Part shown: one piece after another, positions 45,648 through 56,322 of the stretch
How positions within the stretch are numbered: position 1 is the stretch's first letter
Layout of the letters: every line of letters starts with the position of its first letter
Assembly: GCA_043228905.1 (NCBI GenBank)
Contig: JBHGNT010000003.1
Coordinates: forward strand, 22,382,001 to 22,446,000
Reading direction: 5' to 3'
Origin: Azolla caroliniana
Taxonomy: Eukaryota; Polypodiophyta
Length of the DNA stretch: 64,000 nt
Notes under the pieces: generated by a model
The model's input: the letters and a program-made list of their open reading frames with translations, nothing else
Told to the model about the DNA's origin: nothing
The model's database searches: none
Position numbers and translations under genes: made by a program

Positions 45648-46043
45648 TGTTGAGAATCAAGCTCAACTTGGTCTAATGTGTGAACTCACCTTGAGAGTGA
45701 ATAGACACTCCAACGGTCAAGAGTCACCATTATGTCACCTCTTTGTATTCTAGCATTTAGTATGAGTCATAGAATCATATTCTATGACACATAACTTATG
45801 AGCTTTCACATTCCCCATGCCCCATGAGTCTTGTAGTTAATGAAGAGAGAGGGTGACTATATAAAGCACCCTCCTCCCACCTTATATAGTGTTGAGTCTT
45901 TCTCCTTTGTTAATATACTTTACCTTGCGTATTCTCTGTGTCTTACTCCTTGTCTCTCTCTCACTCTCTCTCTCTCTCTCTCTCAACACACACATAGTTC
46001 ATATTTATTCCGCTGCACAGAATCCATCTCTTGATTCTTTACA
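45648..46043 (+). repeat. Y 3' LTR
   Basis: Begins TGTTGAGAATCAAGCTCAAC right after the polypurine tract and contains a CT microsatellite at about 45958-45984. I place its end at TTTACA (46043) by analogy with X; the exact end is uncertain because no partner LTR remains. Confidence 0.65.
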
Positions 46044-47012
46044 ATGTGTATAGACCTGAAAGACATTAGGAATCTGACCTTTATGGTCTACATCGTTAGC
46101 TTTGTTGTCGTGCTCTTTCTGTTGGAGCTTTCGACATTGCTCTTCTGTATGACCCTTCTTTTTATAGAATACACAAAAAGGATGTTGTCACTTACAATCG
46201 CGATCCATGAATTCGTTGGGTGTCTTGCATTTCCCAACGAATTGCGACTACTTAGTCCCGGGCGCTTCGTTGGGTTTGTTGTGGTCCTTCTTCGAAGTGC
46301 GTTGATAGCGAAGAACTATTTCAACGGCCTCTTCGAAGGATTTTGGATCCTTATCGTGCACTATCGAGTGATAGTCCGAATTGGGGATGCCATTGACAAA
46401 ACAAGCTATTAACCAATTGTCCCCTTCTAGACCCGATTTTTGGATTTGGGTTCTAGCCTGGTGGACATAGTCTTCTAGCGAAGAAAATTTCCTGCTAGAG
46501 AGGTTCATTAAAATTTGAGCTACCTCGATTCGAGAGGGAGGTTGCAGAAATTGGCCCTTGAAAACTGTGACAAAATTTGTCCAAGTATCGGGCAATTTCC
46601 CCAAAGTACAGAACCCACGCCACCAGGCGGCGGCCTTACCCCCTAGTTCTCGGCCGACATATGCAATCTTCGTACTATCTGGCGTGGGATAGAGCTCAAA
46701 ATGAGACTCCCATCGGCCCAGCCACGTGTAGATTGCTTCTTCGGTTCTTTCCTTTTTGTCTCCCGTAAATGGCTTAACGACAAACGATGGTTCACCTTGT
46801 CGCTCATCAGGTCTATTAGTCTCACGTTGTAAACTAATGACACGTGCCTCAAGAGCACTTTGAGATTGCCAAAGTTCGGTCATCTGTTGAGCAGTGAGAC
46901 TAAGGTATTGGGTTATTTGCGAAAAATACATCTCAATGGACATTTGTCTAAGAGGATTCCCTTGAGTTCCTTCCGCTTGAGCGGATGACATCGGGTTGTT
47001 ATTTTGAGCCAT
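46044..47012 (-). pseudogene. Z gag
   Basis: Minus strand from Met 47012 (MAQNNNPMSS). It carries a Ty3 capsid-type domain (FTGDKKERTEEAIYTWLGRW, AAAWWRGF, FKGQFL, LSSRKFSSLEDYVHQ). A TAG follows PGTK at 46248. The frame continues to a degraded zinc knuckle in which the second Cys is Tyr (CVFYKKKGHTEEQC). Y cuts it at 46043. Confidence 0.82.
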
Positions 47013-47144
47013 TAAATGATTATTTCTGGAAAAGAAATAGGATAAGGTCAGAGAGATAGTTCACAACATCATGTCATGATGTAAACATATCATGGGCAAA
47101 CATTAATCGATATCATTATTTCACGTCAATACCCCTCTAGACGT

Positions 47145-47756
47145 TCTCGTGAAGCAAACCGTCCACAAGCGGAATCGGTGCACAGGAGCGTAGGAACCGG
47201 CTCTTCTCGAATGTTGTCCATAGAAGATCCTAGGCGGGTAGATTTAGTGGGTAGGAAGTAAAGGGGAAACGGCTCCTTCCTTGCCTATAAAAAGGAGGGA
47301 GACGAGAAGGGGGAGGGATCGCGGAGAGTCGAGGACGAAGTGTTGTCGGTTTGCGTGCGAGGGCTTCTCTCTCTCTCTCTGGTTTGCAAACTCCATAGCT
47401 TCCTTCTGTGCAGGTTTCGGGAGGCTCGCGCTGCTCTGAGGAATGCCCGAGTGCTTCCGGCAGCACCTCCAACCTGCTCCTGTCTTTCTGTGCATTTACG
47501 AATAGGCATCGGCATCTGTTCGCCGGCCTGTTCGGTTGTAACCAACTTCGTGTTTTTGTTGCTGTCTTTGTTAATACATACATACATTCGTGTCTCTCTG
47601 TGTCACTGTCCCACTCGCGTCTTTGTGTCGAAGGGCCGTGTCCCTGTGAATCTACGCTCGCACGTAGTGAGTCTCTCATCCTTTCTCTCTTGCTCTTCGG
47701 TATAGGACCCCTGAGGTCCCGCCTCATTCCACGCATCCGCAAGGAAAACCTCGACA
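47145..47756 (+). repeat. D 5' LTR
   Basis: 612 bp with a TATAAAA-like word at about 47285. The first bases are TCTCGTGAAG where the partner has TGTCGTGAAG. Confidence 0.9.
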
Positions 47757-47759
47757 TCT

Positions 47760-47777
47760 TGGTGAACCCAACGTGAA
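47760..47777 (+). other. D primer-binding site, tRNA-Trp type
   Basis: TGGTGAACCCAACGTGAA, one mismatch from the sites in A and C, three bases inside the LTR. Confidence 0.75.
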
Positions 47778-47799
47778 GGAGGCGGCAGAAGAGCAGAAG

Positions 47800-49022
47800 A
47801 TGAAGGGGTCGGATCTTGCAGAGGCCATGGCTTCGGCCGTGGATCGGATATTGAGTGCACGCGAGGGCACCGGCGCCCTCGACAGAGCCATTGAGGCGGT
47901 CGTCGGTACGATCGGCCGGTTCAGCGAAAAGGATGCCACGAAGTATTTGGCGTCCTACGGGGCAGAAATGCTGATGCGGGACATTCCGGAAGAGAGGCAT
48001 CTTGCCAGGTTTCCTCGAGTGGCGATGCCGAGCAGCCATGCAGAGGTACTCGAGGTGCGGGCGGAGTTCGAAGGCCGACTCCTAGAAAAATACGGGCTGG
48101 ACGACGTGCTCCGGCTTTCAAAACGGGACTTCATGGAATGGGTGGAGTCCCCCGGCAAGGGAAGAAACGCGTCGGCACTCCTCCGGGAGTTCAAAGAACG
48201 CTTTGCGCGCCTTTCGGCGCTTGACCGAACCGTTCTGGATACGAGCCGGGTCCTATTGTTCGTCAAGTCGGTGGACGAGCGGGACAGAGATCAAGTCGGC
48301 TCCTTGCTGGAAACCAAAGACGGGCTGACAACCGACTAGGCTGCGGTTAAGAGAGTCTGTGGCCGTTTCGACAAAACGGCGAGAATGGGCTGACAAAGGG
48401 GCGGCCGGTGCGGGCTCTGTCACAGCAAGGAGGCTTGAACCGGCACCGCAAGTGCGAAGGGAAGAAACCCGGGAATGGCTCGAAACCGGTCCGGCTTCGG
48501 CCGGCATGGTCAATGGCTCGTCCGGAGGAGCAGCGCTGGAGGAGTTGACGCAGGCGATAAAGGATCTCCAGATCGCCCAGACTCGAAGGGAAGGCGGCGA
48601 ACCGGCTCGTGACCGACGGCCGACAGCGGGGAACAGGTGCATGTGGTGCGACGAGGTCGGCCACATTCGGAAGGACTGCGGCGATTTCGCAGAGGCGTTG
48701 AGGAACCGGGTGGTGTACCTGTGGGAAGGCCGGGTGCACGCTGGCGACACCAGGAGGGCCCTGAACCGAAACAACGGGCGAGGAGGTATGAAGAGACTGA
48801 TGGAAGAGGCAGCGGCCCGACACGTAGAGGGCATCCACTACTCGGCGTCGGCCGGAATTCAGGTCGGGGGCAGCGAGGCCCGAACAGAGGGCAAAGACGG
48901 ATTCTGGTCGGCAACGCTGGAAGGTCTTGCCGGCGCACGGCTAAGGAAAGATGAAACGGACCGCGCTGAGAGACGGGTCCGGGAAATAACCGGGTGGAGC
49001 GATCCGGTCGAGGAGAACACGG
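47800..49022 (+). pseudogene. D gag, 5' part
   Basis: Starts at ATG 47800 (MKGSDLAEAM). Compared with C it lacks about six codons near 48063, has a TAG at 48337-48339 (where C has Trp) and an extra A in the run at 48372-48375. The zinc knuckle CMWCDEVGHIRKDC is intact at about 48638. It is cut by C after DPVEEN. Confidence 0.85.
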
Positions 49023-49812
49023 TGTCGGGATATTATGCAAGTGCGTGTGGAATCGAGGCGGGACCGCGGGGGTCTCGAACCAAAGAGCAAGCGAGGGAGG
49101 GGAAAGAGAGAGAACCGGCTACGCAGGACCGGGGGTACACAGGGACACGGCCCTTCAGCACGGAGAACACGAACAGACACCGACACAGACAGATGCGAAT
49201 GGCTAAATGTGTATATTAAGAAAAACGGCTAACACGACTACAACCCTCGACGGGGCACAGGTTGGTTACGACCGAACAGGCCGGCGAACAGATGCCGATG
49301 CCTGTTCACTTCGACGCTCAAAAGGGCTGTAGCTGGTCGGAGGTGCTGCCGGAAGCACTCGGGCGTTCCTCGAAAACAGCGCGAGCCTCCTCGGAACCCT
49401 GCACGGAAAGCTATGGAGCTCAAGAAGGAAGGAAACAGAGAGCGAAGCGTCCAGAAACGGTCCGGCAGCACTTCGTCCTCTCTGCGCGAGATATCCCTGC
49501 AACAGCTCTTTCCCGCTCCTTATATAGGCCGACGAGCAGGCCGTCATGTCAGCTTTATTCCCTGTCCCTTTTGGACAGGGATCCGCTCCGTTTTTCACGC
49601 ATCCGCGTAGTTACGCCGCCGACTCGTACAGTTCGCGCGCGCGACCGAAAAGACTGTTCGCGCGGTCTTTGTCTCCACTTGAGTTAGGGCCCGTTCCTGC
49701 CGATTATCCTCCTAATTCGCTTCTATGTACTACTTGGAGCGTGCGCGCGTGAAGAACCGGTTCCCACGCCTTGGTGCGCCGATTCCGCCTATGGACGGTT
49801 TTCTTCACGACA
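49023..49812 (-). repeat. C 3' LTR
   Basis: 790 bp. On the element strand it starts TGTCGTGAAGAAAACCGTCC, the same as the D LTR, and ends in AATATCCCGACA. Its middle shares blocks with the D LTR, so the two are related subfamilies. Confidence 0.93.
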
Positions 49813-49829
49813 TCCGCCCCCACCTAACC
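49813..49829 (-). other. C polypurine tract
   Basis: Minus-strand TTAGGTGGGGGCGGA abuts the LTR. Confidence 0.7.
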
Positions 49830-49883
49830 GCGCATCCTCCGGTATGCGCCAAGAGAGTTGGGACGGAGAAAACCGGCCCGTCT

Positions 49884-52800
49884 TCATTCCTCGCCCGTCG
49901 GTTCTTCCTCGTTTTCGGATCGTTCGTCACTGCCGACCAGGAGAGCCGGGTTTGGCTCGTCGTCGTGTCGCTTCTTGAATGCTTTGATCCGTTTCCCTGC
50001 AACCGGTATCGTCATTCTCGTGCCGTCGAGTTCCGCCAGGTGGTATGTCCCGTTGTCATTGGCGCTCCGTACCACGTAAGGCCCGAACCACCTTCGTGCG
50101 AACTTCCGTGTAGCTCGGTGCTGGTTGTCGAGGCTGCTATCGTAGACGAGCACCCAGTCACCTTCTTCGATTTTCTTCGGTCGGAGCCGGTGCGTTCGGT
50201 CGAACCTGGCTTTGTTCTTTCTCCTCGCCACTCGGAGCTTCTCCGCAGCCAGTTCCACGTCCTCCGGTCTCCGCTCGAGCTGTCGTATGCGCGCGGCCAA
50301 CAACTCCTCCCGGCTCATCTCGTCCCTCCAGTCGACCGTTGCCCACGAGGAGATCGTCCGTTCCATCGGCATGATCGGCTTCTGGCCGAACATGAGCTCC
50401 GTCGGCATGTACCCGGTTACCGAACTGTGCGTGGTCCGGTCCGCCCACAAAGCATAAGGTAGCAGCCGCGGCCAGTTACCGACTCGGCCTCTGCATGCCC
50501 GAACCAACGCCTTGACGATCGGTCCGTGTCCGCGCTCCACCTTTCCATTCGCCTCCGGATTGTACGCAGTGGTGAGCGAGAGCTTGACTCCCAGCCGGTC
50601 GAACAGCTCCGCGGCTTCTTCGGCGTCCAACTCCCCTCGGTCAGCCACGATCTTTCCGACGCACCCATACCGGCATATCACGTCCTCGACTAGGAACCGG
50701 CATACGGCCGCGGTTGTTTTGTTCGGAAGGGCCCGGCCTTCCACCTGGTTCGTCAGATCCTCCCGCGCTAGGACCAGGTACCGCATCTGTCCTACTCCCA
50801 TTGGCATCGTCACCAGATCTACCATCCATTTGAAGTGGATGGTCGGAGGGTACGTGGGGTGAAGCTCGTCCCGATGTCGGACTGTGGAGTGCATCTGACA
50901 GCTCTCGCAAGTTGTCACGAACCGATGCACGTCCTGGTACTGCCCCGGCCACCAATACTTCCCCTTCAGTTTCTCAAACGTAGCCCATGTTCCACGGTGT
51001 CCAGCCCAAGGGCTGTCGTGGTAGGCCGTCAGCAGCTCCTCCTGTTCTTCCTTCATCGCCACCACCCGGAGCGGAACGCCGTCCTTCTTCTTCGGGTGCT
51101 TCCATAGACAGCTATCCCGGAGAAAGAACCGGTACGCTTTCTTCCGGATCCGGTCGGCCTCGTCCTTCGTCCATGACGCATCGGGCGTCATTGTCTTCAG
51201 AAACCCACCGATCTGCAGCCACTCCCCGTCGTACTTGCTCGCGTCGAAGTCGTTAAGCGCCGGAGTGCTTGTTCCGTCTGTTGTTACATACGCAGTCTCG
51301 AAGAAGTCCACGCCGACGTCTTCGTCCTCCGAAACCATGCCGCCCTCGTCATCGAATCTCGCCCTTGAAAGCATGTCGGCCATGGCGTTGTCTTTCCCGG
51401 AAATGTGTCGTATTACCGGGTCTAGGGACTTGATATACGCTATCCACCTGAGCATTGCCAGGTCCGGCGTCGCGCATCCGGAAATCATGCCGAGAATCGG
51501 CATGCAATCCGTCTCTATGATTACCTCCGTCCCGATCAGATAGTCCTTGTCGGCCTTCACCGCCGAAACGATACCCCAGAGTTCGCGTTTAACCTGGGCG
51601 TATCCTCGCTGCCGTTCGCTGAGGACCTTCGCACCGAATCGGATCGGGAACCGATTGCCGTCCTCGTCTTCTTGGTTGACGACCCACCCGATTCCGGTCG
51701 GACTCGTGTCAACCGTTATGTACACTGGGGTGCCCTTCCTGTAGACGGCCTTTCGGAGCGCCGGTGCTGCCGAAAGAGCCTCCTTCAGCTTCCGGACCGA
51801 CTCCGTGTGCTTGTCTAGCCATTCGAATCTTCGCCCTTTCCTCAGTAATCCGTATAGCGGCTCCGCAACGTGGGCGTAATGCGGGATCCATATGTGGTAG
51901 AATGCGCATGCCCCCAGGAATCTTCGCACTTCCGTGACCGAGCTGCAGTCGGGCTTCATCGCGGAGATGGCTTCTACCTTTGCCGGAGACGGTTTCCGGC
52001 CATATGGCCCACATAAGTGTCCGACCACCATGATTTCCGACTGCCCGAAGGCTGATTTCTCCCCCGAGAAGGTGAGCCTCGCCTCCTCTAGCCTTTGCAG
52101 CACCTTCTCGCAGTCGTCGATGTGCGCCGTCACGAATCGCCGGCATCCGTCCGGCCCGATCGTCTCGTCCTTCTCTTCTACCGGGCATCCCTTGATCGGG
52201 ATGTCGTCTAGAAACGGCATGGTGATGTTCGGGATGCAGTCCCTCAGCACCTTGTTCATCGCATTCACCATGTGGGCCACCGAGTTGGTCCCTCCTTGCG
52301 GCAGCGTACACATCCGCACTAGGCCGAGGGGAGTTCGCATCGTCGTAATGTCTCTGCTCTCCACGGCTAGCTGGAACTGGTCATACCCTGAGTATAGATC
52401 ACCGACCGAGTAAATCGACCTTCCGGCGAAGGCCTCCGCGAACTCGTCTATGGTCGGTCCGATCCCCGCGTTCCGAATGGTCACTCTATTGACCGGCTGC
52501 AGGTCCTGAATGAAGCGCAATGATCCGTTTTTCTTTGGTACGGTAAACCAGCGGTTTGAATACGGGGCGCTCGACGGCTCGAGAATGCCCATATCAACTT
52601 TCTGCTTCTACAGCTCCATCAACTTCGGGATGTGAGCTCTCGGAACCGAAATTGGCTTGAGATTCCACGGTACATGCGGTACCGTGAATATCACCATCGG
52701 CTCTACGATCGTCGGGTCCACGCACCCGATTTCCTCCGGCGAGAATGCGAAGGCTTTCCCGTGCCTTCCGAGCATTCTCCGGAACCGGTCTTCCTCCGCC

Positions 52801-53366
52801 GGCAGTAGGAACCCGCCCCCACCGATCTTCAGCTCGCGGAGCGTCTCGTTGGTGAAGGTGTGTCCTATGCAGGCCCGATCTCGTAAGCTGGGGTCCGATG
52901 CAACCCCTTTAATCCGGGATTCACTGCCCTCCGGTAAGGGCGCCGCAACTGGCCTCACCTTCCGGTCCACCGTCTTGTACTTGGTGCTCACCCGGGCCGT
53001 CCGTTCCGACTCGAGCCCTCGACCGAAGTCCGCGATGACTTCGTACATTTCTTCGGAACATACCGGTATCGTCCGGTCTTCGTTAAGGTCTTCTTCGACT
53101 ACCTTCCCCAGCATTCCCAAGGTGTCGTCGAAAGAGACTGCCTCCACGGCTCCGTTGATTCCTTCGTCAGAGCCGAGAACTCCGCACGCCCGAAGTCTCC
53201 CCTCCGTCTTTGTTTTCTCTCGGCCGGTGATGCCGACCATCGTACATGCTCCGCTGTCGGAGAAGCAAAATTTCCTACCTATTGTACACGGTTTTATCGT
53301 ACAGATGTGGGGTTTTCCCGGAGCATCCGGACTGTCACGGCCCCACGCCTTGGCAGTCCTCTCTAA
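49884..53366 (-). pseudogene. C pol: RT, RNase H, integrase (one stop)
   Basis: Open in the -1 frame from the gag-PR stop at 53363. Reads LERTAKAWGRDSP, a linker, KYKTVDRKVRPVAAPLP, then RT (PKKNGSLRFIQDLQPVNRV, DLYSGYDQ, LPQGGTNSVAHM, FLDDI), RNase H (VDTSPTGIGW, KRELWGIVSA, ETDCMPILGM, KDNAMADMLSRA), and integrase (YHDSPWAGHRG...CESCQ, MVDLVTMPMG, VADRGELDA, NPEANGKVERGHG, WFGPYVV). Only one nonsense codon is seen, a TAG at 52608-52610 in the helix before the first RT block, where D has Leu. I see no chromodomain. Confidence 0.9.
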
Positions 53367-53371
53367 AAATC
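53307..53371 (-). promoter_or_regulatory. C candidate -1 frameshift signal with pseudoknot
   Basis: Minus-strand GATTTTTAG. Stem 1, GGACTG/CAGTCC, begins 3 bases after the TAG. Its loop holds GTGGGG, able to pair with CCCCAC 16 bases beyond stem 1. A further small hairpin (CCGGA-TGC-TCCGG) fits in the connecting loop. The zero frame stops soon downstream; the -1 frame enters pol. Confidence 0.72.
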
Positions 53372-55489
53372 CTCTCGGGTTTCGGAACCGAGGGAATCGC
53401 GGTTACGTTCGTGGTTCGGCCTTACCGTCAGAAACTGGACCGAATGGCGCCCGTCTTGGCTTTTGACTCTCGCGTAGGCCGAACCATTGTCCAGCACTTT
53501 GGTCTCCATTCGCGCCGCCGTGATGTACGGCTCTCCCAGAATGACCGGATGCGAAGACGTCTCCTGCACGAAGAAGTGCTGGTCAATCTCGACGTCGCCA
53601 ATCTTGACTCGCACATTCGGACAGGCCCCGTGCAGTTCCTCGGTGGCGCGCGTTGCTGCCCTTATTTTCCACCCGTGCTTGGTGTTGATCGGCCATTTGC
53701 CCTTCTTATAGAAGTCCATGGACATCAAATTGATCTCCGATCCGTGGTCCACCAAAGCTGTCACCGGTTCCTGGACATCGCCGATCTTCACCGGGGTTTC
53801 CGTGGTCGCTCGGGCCCAGTGTGGCCTCGAATAGTGGCTTTCCGCCCACTCGTCTCCCAGCGCCATGTCGTCTAGGTGCGTCGTCCGCACTTCCACCGGT
53901 CTTTCCGGTTCTGTCTCCGTCGACAGCCTCTTCCGTTTCACCAAGTCCACGATGGAGTCGTGGAACTCCTTCTTGGCGATTCCCAGCACCTCTCGTAACG
54001 ACAGCTCCACCTTGCTGTCGAGGATCCGTTCCTCCAGGACCTTCCGTAAGTCCGTGGTCCTTTCTATCTCCGTCCCCAGACGGTACCCGCCCTTCTGGGG
54101 TTTATCTTGCGTGCCGGCCCCGCCGGATTCGTCCCGTCGTGGCCCGGACCGGGTCTCGTATCGTTGTGAGGGCCCGGTCGTCCCGGGTTTCCCCACCCGC
54201 TTCTCTTCTACCAGAGCCTCGTAGTTCTGGCAAGCGGCTTCCACGAAGCCCGTCCGTTCCTCGACCGGGTCGCTCCACCCGGTCATCTCCCGTACCCGTT
54301 TCTCCGCACGGTCCGATTCCTCCCCTTTAAGCCTTGCACCGGCAAGGCCTTCCAGCATCGTCGGCCAGAATCCGGCTTTGCTTTCCCTTCGGGCCTCGCC
54401 GCCCCCGACTCGAATGCCGGCCGACGCCGAGTAGTGGACGGTTTCCGCGTGTCGGGCCGCCGCCTCTTCCATCAACCTTTTCATACCACCTTTTCCGTCG
54501 TTTCGGCTCAGGGCCCTTCGGGTGTCGCTGGCATGCACCCGTCCTTCCCACAGGTACACCACCCTGTCCCTCAGTGCCTCCGCGAAGTCGCCGCAGTCCT
54601 TCCGAATGTGGCCGACTTCATCGCACCACATGCACCTGTTTCCTGCCGCCGGCCGTCGGTCACGAGCCAGTTCGCCACTTTCCCTTCGGGCTTGCGCGAT
54701 TTGGAGGTCCTTTACCGCCCTCGTCAATTCCTCCAGCGCCGCTCCTCCGGTTGAGCCTCTGACTACGCCGGTCGAAGCCGAACCGGTTTCCAACCACTCT
54801 CGGGTCTCTTCCTTTCGCACCTGTGGCGCTGGTTCGAACTTCCTTGCTGCGACCGAGCCCGACCCGGTTACCCCGTTATCCGCCCATTCTCGCCGTTTGT
54901 CGAAACGGCCACAGACCTTCTTGACAGCCGCCCAGTCGGTAGTGAGCCCGTCTTCGGTTTCCAGCAAGAGGCCCACTTGCTCCCGATCCCGCTCGTCGAC
55001 CGACTTGACAAACAGCAAGACCCGGCTCGTGTCCAGGATGGTTCGGTCGAGCGCCGAAAGGCGCGCAAAGTTTTCCTCGAACTCCCGGAGGAGTGCCGAC
55101 GCGTTTCTTCCCTTCCCCGAGGACTCCACCCATTCCATGAACCTTCGCTTCGAAAGCCGGAGCGCGTCGTCCAGCCCGTATTTCTCTAGGAGCCGACCTT
55201 CGAACTCCTCCCAGGTACGGCTCTCCGCCCGCACCTCGAGCACCTCCGCATGGATGCTCGGCATCGCCACTCGGGGAAATCCGGCAAGACGCCTTCCTTC
55301 CGGAATGTCCCGCATCAGCATCTCTGCACCGTAGGACGCCAAATACTTCGTGGCATCCTTCCCATCGAACCGGCCGATCGTACCGACGACCGCCTCAATA
55401 GCTCTGTCGAGGGCACCGGTGCTCTCGCGCGCGTTTACAATCCGATCCACGGCCGAAGCCATGGCCTCTGCGAGATCCGACCCCCTCAT
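53363..55489 (-). CDS. C gag-protease polyprotein (ORF1)
   Basis: 708 codons with no break, from Met 55489 (MRGSDLAEAM), 23 bp past the primer site. Helix-rich gag is followed by the zinc knuckle CMWCDEVGHIRKDC, a charged linker, and a protease-like domain with ALVDHGSEINLM and VILGEPYITAARMETKV. It ends at REDF and a TAG. The frame is also open upstream through the primer site into the LTR, but that part is probably not translated. It supplies the capsid and protease; pol follows by frameshift. Confidence 0.88.
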   Translation of the reverse strand: MRGSDLAEAMASAVDRIVNARESTGALDRAIEAVVGTIGRFDGKDATKYLASYGAEMLMRDIPEGRRLAGFPRVAMPSIHAEVLEVRAESRTWEEFEGRLLEKYGLDDALRLSKRRFMEWVESSGKGRNASALLREFEENFARLSALDRTILDTSRVLLFVKSVDERDREQVGLLLETEDGLTTDWAAVKKVCGRFDKRREWADNGVTGSGSVAARKFEPAPQVRKEETREWLETGSASTGVVRGSTGGAALEELTRAVKDLQIAQARRESGELARDRRPAAGNRCMWCDEVGHIRKDCGDFAEALRDRVVYLWEGRVHASDTRRALSRNDGKGGMKRLMEEAAARHAETVHYSASAGIRVGGGEARRESKAGFWPTMLEGLAGARLKGEESDRAEKRVREMTGWSDPVEERTGFVEAACQNYEALVEEKRVGKPGTTGPSQRYETRSGPRRDESGGAGTQDKPQKGGYRLGTEIERTTDLRKVLEERILDSKVELSLREVLGIAKKEFHDSIVDLVKRKRLSTETEPERPVEVRTTHLDDMALGDEWAESHYSRPHWARATTETPVKIGDVQEPVTALVDHGSEINLMSMDFYKKGKWPINTKHGWKIRAATRATEELHGACPNVRVKIGDVEIDQHFFVQETSSHPVILGEPYITAARMETKVLDNGSAYARVKSQDGRHSVQFLTVRPNHERNRDSLGSETREDF

Positions 55490-55511
55490 CTTCTGCTCTT
55501 CTGCCGCCTCT

Positions 55512-55529
55512 TTCACGTCGGGTTCACCA
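55512..55529 (-). other. C primer-binding site, tRNA-Trp type
   Basis: Minus-strand TGGTGAACCCGACGTGAA, three bases inside the 5' LTR; identical to the site in A. Confidence 0.78.
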
Positions 55530-55532
55530 AGA

Positions 55533-56322
55533 TGTCGGGATATTATGCAAGTGCGTGTGGAATCGAGGCGGGACCGCGGGGGTCTCGAACCAAAGAGCAA
55601 GCGAGGGAGGGGAAAGAGAGAGAACCGGCTACGCAGGACCGGGGGTACACAGGGACACGGCCCTTCAGCACGGAGAACACGAACAGACACCGACACAGAC
55701 AGATGCGAATGGCTAAATGTGTATATTAAGAAAAACGGCTAACACGACTACAACCCTCGACGGGGCACAGGTTGGTTACGACCGAACAGGCCGGCGAACA
55801 GATGCCGATGCCTGTTCACTTCGACGCTCAAAGGGGCTGTAGCTGGTCGGAGGTGCTGCCGGAAGCACTCGGGCGTTCCTCGAAAACAGCGCGAGCCTCC
55901 TCGGAACCCTGCACGGAAAGCTATGGAGCTCAAGAAGGAAGGAAACAGAGAGCGAAGCGTCCAGAAACGGTCCGGCAGCACTTCGTCCTCTCTGCGCGAG
56001 ATATCCCTGCAACAGCTCTTTCCCGCTCCTTATATAGGCCGACGAGCAGGCCGTCCTGTCAGCTTTATTCCCTGTCCCTTTTGGACAGGGATCCGCTCCG
56101 TTTTTCACGCATCCGCGTAGTTACGCCGCCGACTCGTACAGTTCGCGCGCGCGACCGAAAAGACTGTTCGCGCGGTCTTTGTCTCCACTTGAGTTAGGGC
56201 CCGTTCCTGCCGATTATCCTCCTAATTCGCTTCTATGTACTACTTGGAGCGTGCGCGCGTGAAGAACCGGTTCCCACGCCTTGGTGCGCCGATTCCGCCT
56301 ATGGACGGTTTTCTTCACGACA
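55533..56322 (-). repeat. C 5' LTR
   Basis: 790 bp, about two mismatches from 49023-49812, so the insertion is recent. Confidence 0.93.

Larger units (their letters stand above)
42605..46043 (+). mobile_element. Element Y: 5'-truncated Ty1/copia element in Z
   Basis: Plus strand. Starts abruptly inside the gag-pre-integrase region (HINLNKLKAIKSKGVVIG) with no 5' LTR, gag or protease. It continues through integrase, RT and RNase H to a polypurine tract (GAGCTTGAGGGGGCG) and a 3' LTR at 45648-46043. No target duplication is visible. The same junction lacks the Z protease core, so one deletion probably removed both. Confidence 0.75.
49023..56322 (-). mobile_element. Element C: near-intact Ty3/gypsy element inserted in D
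   Basis: Two 790-bp LTRs (49023-49812 and 55533-56322) with about two mismatches. ACGG flanks both ends (49019-49022 and 56323-56326), and removing C with one ACGG restores the D gag reading frame, confirming a 4-bp duplication. A primer site of tRNA-Trp type and a polypurine tract are present. Gag-PR is fully open, and pol has one stop. C lies opposite in orientation to D. Confidence 0.94.

Noticed and set aside
47230-48039. 269-codon minus-strand frame over the D LTR and gag start
   Set aside because: Antisense shadow; it would span the LTR, primer site and gag of D in the wrong direction.
55490-55696. Upstream extension of C gag-PR through primer site and LTR to Met 55696
   Set aside because: The part before Met 55489 is LTR and primer-site sequence; the gag of D starts at the matching internal Met.
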